From contig NZ_CP030055.1 in NCBI RefSeq assembly GCF_015291645.1, positions 3,534,001 to 3,598,000 on the forward strand: a stretch of DNA of 64,000 nucleotides. The letters are read 5' to 3'. How positions within the stretch are numbered: position 1 is the stretch's first letter; each line of letters begins with the position of its first letter. The position numbers and the translations under genes are program-made. The DNA comes from Bradyrhizobium sp. CCBAU 53340. GTDB lineage: Bacteria > Pseudomonadota > Alphaproteobacteria > Rhizobiales > Xanthobacteraceae. The notes beneath the pieces are model-generated. The model made no database searches and had not been told where the DNA came from. It saw nothing but the letters and a program-made list of their open reading frames with translations. Shown here in pieces: positions 42,043 through 49,231 of this stretch.

Positions 42043-43368
42043 TCAGGCCTCGAAGAAGCGGTTTTTCGGCCGGGGAAGGCCCAGATTCTCCCTCAAAGTG
42101 GCCCCTTCATACTTTTTCCGGAAAATCCCCCGCTTCTGAAGCTCGGGGACCACCTTGTCGACGAAATCGTCGAGGCCGGCGGGCAGGAACGGGAACATGA
42201 TGTTGAATCCATCCGAACCGCGGCCGACCAGCCATTCCTCCATCTGGTCGGCGATGGTTTTGGCGGTGCCGACGAAGGACAGCCCGCCATAGCCGCCGAC
42301 TCGCTGAGCGAGCTGGCGCACGGTGAGCTTGTCGCGTTTGGCGAGATCGACCATGCGCTGGCGGCCGCTCTTGCTGGCGTTGGTTTCGGGGATCTCAGGC
42401 AATTGCCCGTCCGGATCGAAGCCGGAGGCGTCGGTGCCGAGGATGACGGAGAGCGAGGCGATGGCGCTGTCGTAATGCACGCGACTGTCGAGCAAAGCGC
42501 GCTTCTCCCTGGCTTCATCGACGCTGTCGCCGACCACGACGAAGGCGCCGGGGAGGATCTTGAGATGTTCGGGATCGCGACCGACCTTCTCCATGCGGCC
42601 CTTGATGTCGGCATAGAGCTTCTGTCCGTCGGCGAGGCTGCCGCCGCCGGTGAAGACCGCTTCCGCGGTTTCCGCCGCGAGCTGCTTGCCGTCCTCGGAG
42701 GCGCCGGCCTGCACGATCACGGGCCAGCCCTGCACCGGGCGGGCGATGTTGAGAGGCCCGCGCACCTTGAGATATTTGCCGACATGGTCGAGCGTGTGCA
42801 TCTTCTGGGGATCGAAGAACAGGCCACTCTCGACGTCCCGCACGAAGGCATCATCCGCGAAGGAATCCCACAAGCCGGTGACGACGTCGTAGAACTCGCG
42901 GGCGCGCTTGTAGCGCTCGGCGTGCTCCATGTGTTCGTCGAGGCCGAAATTCAGCGCCGCGTCGGGGTTCGAGGTGGTGACGATGTTCCAGCCGGCGCGT
43001 CCGCCGCTGAGATGGTCGAGCGAGGCGAAGCGGCGGGCGACGTGATAGGGCTCGTCGAAGGTGGTCGATCCCGTCGCGATCAGGCCGATCCGCTCGGTGA
43101 CAGCCGAGAGCGCCGAGAGCAGCGTGAACGGCTCGAACGAGGTCACGGTGTGGCTGCGCTTCAGCGCGTTCACAGGCATGTTCAGCACGGCAAGGTGATC
43201 GGCCATGAAGAAGGCATCGAACTTGCCGGCCTCGAGCTTCTGGATCAGCTGCTTGATGTGCGCGAAGTTGAAATTGGCGTCGGGCCAGGCCCCGGGATAG
43301 CGCCAGGCGCCGGTGTGGATGCTGATCGGGCGCATGAACGCGCCAAGCTTGAGTTGCCGTTGTGCCAT
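42043..43368 (-). CDS. FMN-dependent monooxygenase, NtaA/SnaA/DszA branch of the LLM class
   Basis: 441 aa two-component flavin monooxygenase. Signature blocks: LGAFMRPISIHTGAWRYPGA, DAFFMADHLAVL, RIGLIATGSTTFDEPYHVAR, FASLDHLSGGRAGWNIVTT and the end IMFPFLPAGLDDFVDKVVPEL. Uses reduced FMN from a separate reductase to oxidise sulfur or nitrogen compounds. ATG 43368 (MAQRQLKLGAF) follows GGGGCG; the longer frame to 43467 is not supported. No reductase gene adjacent. Confidence 0.88.
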   Translation of the reverse strand: MAQRQLKLGAFMRPISIHTGAWRYPGAWPDANFNFAHIKQLIQKLEAGKFDAFFMADHLAVLNMPVNALKRSHTVTSFEPFTLLSALSAVTERIGLIATGSTTFDEPYHVARRFASLDHLSGGRAGWNIVTTSNPDAALNFGLDEHMEHAERYKRAREFYDVVTGLWDSFADDAFVRDVESGLFFDPQKMHTLDHVGKYLKVRGPLNIARPVQGWPVIVQAGASEDGKQLAAETAEAVFTGGGSLADGQKLYADIKGRMEKVGRDPEHLKILPGAFVVVGDSVDEAREKRALLDSRVHYDSAIASLSVILGTDASGFDPDGQLPEIPETNASKSGRQRMVDLAKRDKLTVRQLAQRVGGYGGLSFVGTAKTIADQMEEWLVGRGSDGFNIMFPFLPAGLDDFVDKVVPELQKRGIFRKKYEGATLRENLGLPRPKNRFFEA

Positions 43369-43553
43369 CGCCCCGTATCCGTTCTGGGTGTCGTTCGCAA
43401 AGACATAGGGACTCGGCGGAACTCTGCCATTGGGAGGGCCGGGAAGAATTTTTCGTTTTTCGATCAACTCTCAGCACGTTCGCGTCATTCCCGGGCGCCG
43501 CGAAGCTGCGCGTCCGGAATTCATCAAGCCTCAGACGCTCACAGCGAGCGGGG

Positions 43554-44891
43554 CTACTGCCCCCGTGCCCTTTGATCGAAGGCGCTCAGCACGGCGAGGG
43601 TCATCGCGGTGACGCCGGTCTGGATGGTCGGTTTCGGCACCGGGGCGAATTGCGGCGAGTGGTTGCCGGGAAGCGGCGGGCCGCTGCCGTTACGCGCGGC
43701 GGCGACGCGCTCGGGCTCATAGACGCCGATGTTGAAGAACATCGAAGGCACGCCGGCGCTGACATATTCCGAATAGTCCTCGCTGGTCGTGTTTGCTGGG
43801 GTGACGTTGAACTTGTCGCCGAAGGCCGCTTTCAGCACCCGCTCGGCCGGGCCGACCACAGCGGCATCGTTGACCACCGCCTTGGTACCCTCGTCGAGAT
43901 GGATTTCGGGCGCCGGCGCATCCGCCATCGCCGCCACCGCTTTCGCCGTCCGCTCGATCCCGGCCAGCATCTTGGCGCGCACCTGCGGCTTGAAGCTGCG
44001 GATCGTGCCAATCACCCTGGCCTCGTCGGGAATGATGTTGCCGGCAGTGCCGGCGTGGATCGCGCCGATGGTGACAAGGCCGAATTCGGTCGGGTCCTTC
44101 TCGCGGCTGATCACGCTCTGCACGTCGACGACGAAGCGGGATGCCATCATCACCGGATCGATGGTCGCCTGCGGTATCGCGCCATGGCCGCCGCGGCCGA
44201 GAAATCGGATGAAGAGACTGTCGACATTCGATGATCCGACCCCGACCCGATAGGTCACGGAGCCGTAGGCTCCACTGCCGTCGTGCAAGGCAAAACCCGC
44301 GTCGGGTTTCGGAAAGCGGGTGAACAGACCGTCGTCGATCATCGCCTTTGCGCCCGTGACCTCTTCCTCGGCGGGTTGCGCGATGAACATCAACGTACCG
44401 TGCCACTGCTCCTTGATGCCGACCAAAGTCTTCGCCGTACCGACCCAGCTCGCCATGTGGATGTCATGGCCGCAGCTATGGGCGACAAATGTCTCGCGGC
44501 CCTGCCAGATCTGCTTGTCACGGCTGGCATAGGGCAGGCCGGTCTTCTCCTCCATCGGCAGCGCATCGAGCTCGGTGCGGACCATGATGGTGGGACCGTC
44601 GCCGTTCCTAAAGATGGCAACGAGGCCGGTCGTGCCGACATGCTCGGTGACTTCGAAACCAATCGCACGCATCTCGGCGGCGAGTTTCGCCGCGGTCTTC
44701 TTTTCCTGGTAGGCAACCTCGGGATGGGCGTGGATGTCCTTGTAGAGCGCGTCGAGCTTCGGATATTCGCTCGCGAAGGAGGTCTCGATCGTCTGCTTCA
44801 GCTTGGCGACGTCGAGCTCCGCATGGGCAGGCGGCGAGAGCAGGGCGCACAACGCCATGGAAGCGAGCAGAGGCCTAACGAACCGCGTCAT
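43554..44891 (-). CDS. periplasmic M20 family amidohydrolase
   Basis: 445 aa with signal peptide (MTRFVRPLLASMALCALLSP PAHA). M20D metallopeptidase motifs: HAHPEVAYQEKKTAAKLA, TELDALPMEEKTGLPYAS, the metal-binding HSCGHDIHM (Cys-Gly-His-Asp) and the Glu pair in PAEEEVTGAKAMI. Similar to hippurate hydrolase/IAA-amino acid hydrolases. An export signal is unusual for the family, suggesting periplasmic amino acid conjugate cleavage. Its ATG overlaps the stop of the NUDIX remnant. Confidence 0.87.
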   Translation of the reverse strand: MTRFVRPLLASMALCALLSPPAHAELDVAKLKQTIETSFASEYPKLDALYKDIHAHPEVAYQEKKTAAKLAAEMRAIGFEVTEHVGTTGLVAIFRNGDGPTIMVRTELDALPMEEKTGLPYASRDKQIWQGRETFVAHSCGHDIHMASWVGTAKTLVGIKEQWHGTLMFIAQPAEEEVTGAKAMIDDGLFTRFPKPDAGFALHDGSGAYGSVTYRVGVGSSNVDSLFIRFLGRGGHGAIPQATIDPVMMASRFVVDVQSVISREKDPTEFGLVTIGAIHAGTAGNIIPDEARVIGTIRSFKPQVRAKMLAGIERTAKAVAAMADAPAPEIHLDEGTKAVVNDAAVVGPAERVLKAAFGDKFNVTPANTTSEDYSEYVSAGVPSMFFNIGVYEPERVAAARNGSGPPLPGNHSPQFAPVPKPTIQTGVTAMTLAVLSAFDQRARGQ

Positions 44892-44989
44892 CCAATCCTC
44901 CAGTCGTTCAATCCCATTGCTTCACCTACCACATCTCGTCGCTTCTCGCCGCCATAGAAATGGAAGAACGGCACCGGCGCATCGTGGCG
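44888..44989 (-). pseudogene. 3' remnant of a second NUDIX gene
   Basis: Minus-strand codons read RHDAPVPFFHFYGGEKRRD, then VVGEAMGLNDWRIG and stop. This copies the C-terminus RHDAPVPFFHFYGGK of the intact NUDIX gene at 45660-46409. 40 of the 42 aligned bases (44948-44989 vs 45687-45728) match. The stop overlaps the M20 start (ATGA). No upstream NUDIX body exists. Confidence 0.7.
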
Positions 44990-45057
44990 TTGCTTCGAAC
45001 CAATCCGCCTCTCGCGCCGACCAAGCCAAGACCTTCGTTTTCCGAGGAGACTTTTTC

Positions 45058-45609
45058 ATGACTGGCGCAATGACCGTGGACGGCTGCATCGTCCGGATCG
45101 ACCGCCCGATGCCCTGGTTCGGCCGGCTGCTGTCGCTGCCGCTGCTGGCGGCGAGCGCCTATCTGCTTTGGAACGTCGCGCTCGGCCTGCGTCAGGATTT
45201 CTCCGGCTTCGGCCGGCTTGCCGATGATCTCGTGCCGGTGCTGGTGTTTTCGGGCCTCGGGCTGCTCATCGGCATTCCCGGCGTGATCCTGCTGACATTT
45301 CGCTATTTCGTCGTGCTCAACGAGACGCTGCGCCAGATCGTCATCACCAGGCAGTTCGGGCCGCTGAACATCCGCAAGCAGCGCGATCTTGCCGACTATC
45401 ACTTCATCAGCATCACGGATGACTATGATCCCGAGCTGACGACCTACGACGTCAATCTCTGCGGCAATAAGGGCACCGAGCCGATCACGCTGCAGAGCTT
45501 CACGAAGCGCGAGGACGCGGATAAGCTTGCCAGCGAGATCGGCCGTGTCCTCAAGCTGCCGGCGCGCGACTATGTCGGCACCGAGCCGGATAGCGATGAC
45601 GCACGGTAG
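45058..45609 (+). CDS. membrane protein of unknown function
   Basis: 183 aa. Two helices (LLSLPLLAASAYLLWNVALG; VLVFSGLGLLIGIPGVILLT) followed by a soluble beta-rich domain (VVLNETLRQIVITRQFGPLN, DLADYHFISITDDYDPELTT). Start ATG 45058 has GAGGAG upstream; longer frames are antisense artefacts. It lies between the NUDIX remnant and the intact NUDIX gene on the opposite strand. Family not recognised. Confidence 0.65.
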   Translation: MTGAMTVDGCIVRIDRPMPWFGRLLSLPLLAASAYLLWNVALGLRQDFSGFGRLADDLVPVLVFSGLGLLIGIPGVILLTFRYFVVLNETLRQIVITRQFGPLNIRKQRDLADYHFISITDDYDPELTTYDVNLCGNKGTEPITLQSFTKREDADKLASEIGRVLKLPARDYVGTEPDSDDAR

Positions 45610-45659
45610 AACATGCGATTGACCGGCCGGGTTCACCTCTCTCTACGCGAGAGGTAAGG

Positions 45660-46409
45660 TCAGCTCAAAATATCCTTCTGCATCTTGCCGCCGTAGAAAT
45701 GGAAGAACGGCACCGGCGCGTCGTGGCGCAGCGGGCCGGTGGCAAGACGCGTATCGAGCTCGTTCAGGACATTCCGCGTCATGGGATGCAGATCGGCGAG
45801 CGGCTTTGAGCCGAGCTCGACCCAGACCAGTTCGACCAGCTCCGCATCGGCATGGATCACGCCCTCGACATGGTGGGTGATCGCGGATGCATCGGCGGTG
45901 AAGAAGCGGGTGTCGAACCTTTTGACGCGGCCGGGCGGGGTGATCGCGCGCGCGATCAGGAACAGGCTGGAGGGATCGGGCAGGAGCCCTGCATCGGCGA
46001 ATGGCTTCCAGGGGCCTTCGAGCCTTGCCTTGCCGTCCACCTTGCGACCGAGGCAGAGGCCGGTTTCCTCGCAGGCTTCACGGATTGCGGCAATCGCCAG
46101 CGACTTGGCGCGCGAGGCCGGCGTCTTCGGGCTGCCCTTGGCGAGATTGGCCTCGAGCTCCGCGGTAATCGGGGCCGCGACGGGCACGCGATAGTCGTTC
46201 TTGTCGACGCGGCCGCCGGGGAAGACGAACTTGCCGGGCATGAACACCACCTTATCATGGCGCTTGCCGACCAGAACCTTCGGAGTGCTGCCGCTGCGAT
46301 CGACCAGGATCAGCGTCGCCGCATCCTTGGGGCGGAAATAGGGATGGTTGTCGGCTTCCTTCTCCTCGTGGACCTTGGCCTTCTCCACTGCTTGCGCAAT
46401 ATCCGTCAT
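45660..46409 (-). CDS. NUDIX hydrolase
   Basis: 249 aa. Nudix box visible as FPGGRVDKN ... REACEETG with about 40 residues inserted between the two halves, a feature of NUDT8/NUDT19-like members (CoA or nucleoside diphosphate derivatives). Starts MTDIAQAVEKAK. The C-terminus RHDAPVPFFHFYGGKMQKDI is duplicated as a remnant 700 bases downstream. Follows the DUF983 gene by ~30 bases; part of the conserved topA-rnr neighbourhood. Confidence 0.88.
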   Translation of the reverse strand: MTDIAQAVEKAKVHEEKEADNHPYFRPKDAATLILVDRSGSTPKVLVGKRHDKVVFMPGKFVFPGGRVDKNDYRVPVAAPITAELEANLAKGSPKTPASRAKSLAIAAIREACEETGLCLGRKVDGKARLEGPWKPFADAGLLPDPSSLFLIARAITPPGRVKRFDTRFFTADASAITHHVEGVIHADAELVELVWVELGSKPLADLHPMTRNVLNELDTRLATGPLRHDAPVPFFHFYGGKMQKDILS

Positions 46410-46441
46410 GTCCTCACCCGAACCGTTCTTGCTTATTTTGC

Positions 46442-46882
46442 TTACACGGGCGGAATACCATCCGGCGGGTTCTCGTCAAACCCGTGCATGCGCAGAGCCC
46501 ATTGCAAGCCGACCACAGCTCCTTTCACCGGCTGCAACAGGGCGAGCGAGGCAAAGAAGGTGAAGGGCAGGTAGGCCACAAAGCTGAGCCAGACCGGGGT
46601 GGTGTAGTTGGTCTCGATCCACAGGATCGACGGCACCACGATGTGGCCGACGATGACGATCACGAGATAGGCGGGCAGATCGTCGGCGCGGTGCGGCGTG
46701 AAGTCGAGACCGCAAGCCGAGCAATTGTCCGCAGTCTTCAGGAACGCGCGAAACAGCTTTCCCTGGCCGCAGCGCGGGCAGCGGCCGCGAAAGCCGCGCT
46801 TCATCGCCGCCCAGAGGTCGCGCTTCTCGACGAGGCCGGTCTCGCGCGTCCAGATCTTTGGGGCTGTGCTCATCGTCACCAT
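46442..46882 (-). CDS. DUF983 family membrane protein
   Basis: 146 aa. N-terminal zinc-ribbon-like CPRCGQGKLF ... CSACGLDF (four Cys) followed by two transmembrane helices (AYLVIVIVGHIVVPSILWI, LSFVAYLPFTFFASLALL). Typical DUF983 architecture of alphaproteobacteria, often next to rnr. The ATG overlaps the rnr stop (46882) or lies at 46873. Function unknown; possibly membrane or quality control. Confidence 0.85.
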   Translation of the reverse strand: MVTMSTAPKIWTRETGLVEKRDLWAAMKRGFRGRCPRCGQGKLFRAFLKTADNCSACGLDFTPHRADDLPAYLVIVIVGHIVVPSILWIETNYTTPVWLSFVAYLPFTFFASLALLQPVKGAVVGLQWALRMHGFDENPPDGIPPV

Positions 46883-49224
46883 GCCTTGCCCTTCTTGCCC
46901 TTACTCTTGCCCTTGCCTTTGCCCTTCGCCTTGCCGGATTTTGGCTTCGGCGGCTTGCGTTTTTTATCCGGACTGCGGCCCGGATGCGCTTTGAACGAGG
47001 GGCGGCGTTGTTGACCGGGACGCCTGCGATCGCGCGGGCTCGTCTCGCTGGAGGACGACAGCAGCTCGAAGCGCAACGCGCCTGCGACAGGGGCGGCTTC
47101 AATCAAGCGGACATCGACGACGTCGCCGAGCTGGTACATGGTGCCGCTGCGCGTGCCGATCAGCGCGTGTCGGCTCTCGTCATAGTTGAAATATTCCGTG
47201 CCGAGGGATCGGATCGGGATCAATCCGTCGGCGCCGGTCTCGCTGAGCTTCACGAACAGGCCGGCACGGGTGACGCCGGAGACGCGGCCCTGGAAGCTGG
47301 CGCCGATGCGGTCGGCGAGGTGATGGGCGATCAGCCGGTCGACGGTCTCGCGCTCGGCCTTCATCGCGCGCCGCTCGGTCAGCGAAATATGCGCGGCGAC
47401 TTCGCTTAAGGTTTCCGGCGTCTCGCTGTCGGGCAGGGCGCCTTCGCCCAGGTCCAACGCACGGACCAGCGCGCGGTGTACGACGAGGTCGGCATAGCGG
47501 CGGATCGGCGAGGTGAAATGCGCGTAGCGGCGCAGGTTCAGGCCGAAATGACCGTAATTGTCCGATGAGTATTCGGCTTGTGCCTGAGCGCGCAGCACGA
47601 CCTCGCTCACCAGCGGGTAGTAGTCGTGGCCTTCGAGCTGAGCCAGCACGCGGTTGAAGAGGGTGGGGCGCAATGCGCCACCCTTCGCGAACGGAACGTC
47701 GAGCGTCTCCAGGAATTCGGAGAGCGCGTGGACCTTCTCTAGCGTCGGCTCGTCATGCACGCGGTAGATCAGCGGGAGCGATTTCTTCTCCAGCATCTCG
47801 GCCGCCGCGACGTTGGCGAGGATCATGAATTCCTCGATCAGCTTGTGCGCATCGAGACGCTCCGGCACGACGACGCGGTCGACGGTGCCGTCGCTCTTCA
47901 GGAGGATCTTGCGCTCGGGCAGATCGAGATTGAGCGGATCGCGCTCGTCGCGAGCGCGCTTGACGCAAGTGTAAGCGGCCCAGAGCGGTTTCAGGATCGG
48001 ATCGAGCAGGGGGCCGGTGGTGTCATCGGTACGCCCGTCGATTGCGGCCTGCGCCTGCGCGTAGCTCAGCTTGGCGGCCGAGCGCATCAGGATGCGGTGA
48101 AAGCTGTGCGACTTCTTGCGGCCGTCAGGTGCAATGACCATCCGCACCGCGAGCGCGCCGCGCGGCTCGCCCGGCACCAGCGAGCAGAGATTGTCGGAGA
48201 TGCGCTCGGGCAGCATCGGCACGACGCGGTCGGGGAAATAGACCGAATTGCCGCGGTCGAGCGCATCGCGGTCGAGCGCAGTGCCCGGCCGCACGTAGAA
48301 ACTCACGTCGGCAATGGCGACGTCGACGATGAAGCCGCCCTTGTTGTTCGGATCAGGGTCGGCCTGCGCATGCACCGCGTCGTCATGATCCTTGGCATCG
48401 GGTGGATCGATGGTGACGAGCGGAACGTCGCGCCAGTCCTCGCGTCCCTTCAGATTAGCCGGCTCGGCGGCTTCCGCCTCGCGCTCGGCGTAGGAGGAGA
48501 ACTGCATGGGGATGTCGTGGGCGTAGATCGCGATCAGGCTGATCGCCTTCTCCGACTTGACCGAGCCGAGCTTCTCCTTGACCCGCCCTGAGGCCAGCCC
48601 AAAGCTGCGGGTGCGGACGATGTCGACGCTGACGAGGTCGCCGTCCTGCGCGCCCTTCGTGTTATCAGCCGCGATATTCAGTTCGCGGTCCGCCATCTTC
48701 TTGTCGACGGGGATGAGGCGTCCGCCGCCTTCGGGGAGCGCGCGGAAGACGCCGAGGATGCGGCTCTTGGCCTTGTCGAACACCTTGATGACGCGGCCGC
48801 GATAGGCCGGGCCTTCGTCCTCGCTTGTGCGCTCGATCCGCAGCAGCGCGCGGTCGCCGACGCCGGCGGCGGTGCCGGGCTTGGGCCGGCGCGGCATTTC
48901 GACGAGGATCTTGGGCGGCTCGCCATTCTCGACCTCGTCCCATTCGGTGGGGGAGGCGATCAGCTCGCCGTCGCGGTCGCGGCCTGTGATGTCGGCGACC
49001 AGCGTCGGCGGCAGGCTGTCCGGCTCGGAGACCGTGTGGCGTTTTTTCTTGATGGTGCCGTCGTCGGCGAGCTCGCGCAAGATGCGCTTGAGCTCGATGC
49101 GATCGGCGTTCTTCAGGCCGAACTCGCGCGCGATGTCGCGGATTCCGACCTTTCCGGGATGTGCCTTGATGAAGGCGACGATGGCTTGCCTGTCGGGAAA
49201 GCCACGGTCATTCTTGCGTTTCAC
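46876..49224 (-). CDS. rnr: ribonuclease R
   Basis: 782 aa 3'-5' exoribonuclease. N-terminal winged-helix domain (1-75), cold-shock domains (about 90-250), RNB catalytic domain with the acidic cluster IDPPDAKDHDDAVHA (about 275-290), S1 domain near the C-terminus (RVSGVTRAGLFVKLSETGADG), then a Lys/Gly-rich tail. Degrades structured RNA and takes part in rRNA and tmRNA maturation. GTG start with GAGG upstream, seven bases after topA stop: an operon with topA. Confidence 0.96.
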   Translation of the reverse strand: MKRKNDRGFPDRQAIVAFIKAHPGKVGIRDIAREFGLKNADRIELKRILRELADDGTIKKKRHTVSEPDSLPPTLVADITGRDRDGELIASPTEWDEVENGEPPKILVEMPRRPKPGTAAGVGDRALLRIERTSEDEGPAYRGRVIKVFDKAKSRILGVFRALPEGGGRLIPVDKKMADRELNIAADNTKGAQDGDLVSVDIVRTRSFGLASGRVKEKLGSVKSEKAISLIAIYAHDIPMQFSSYAEREAEAAEPANLKGREDWRDVPLVTIDPPDAKDHDDAVHAQADPDPNNKGGFIVDVAIADVSFYVRPGTALDRDALDRGNSVYFPDRVVPMLPERISDNLCSLVPGEPRGALAVRMVIAPDGRKKSHSFHRILMRSAAKLSYAQAQAAIDGRTDDTTGPLLDPILKPLWAAYTCVKRARDERDPLNLDLPERKILLKSDGTVDRVVVPERLDAHKLIEEFMILANVAAAEMLEKKSLPLIYRVHDEPTLEKVHALSEFLETLDVPFAKGGALRPTLFNRVLAQLEGHDYYPLVSEVVLRAQAQAEYSSDNYGHFGLNLRRYAHFTSPIRRYADLVVHRALVRALDLGEGALPDSETPETLSEVAAHISLTERRAMKAERETVDRLIAHHLADRIGASFQGRVSGVTRAGLFVKLSETGADGLIPIRSLGTEYFNYDESRHALIGTRSGTMYQLGDVVDVRLIEAAPVAGALRFELLSSSSETSPRDRRRPGQQRRPSFKAHPGRSPDKKRKPPKPKSGKAKGKGKGKSKGKKGKAW

Positions 49225-49231
49225 TTAACCT

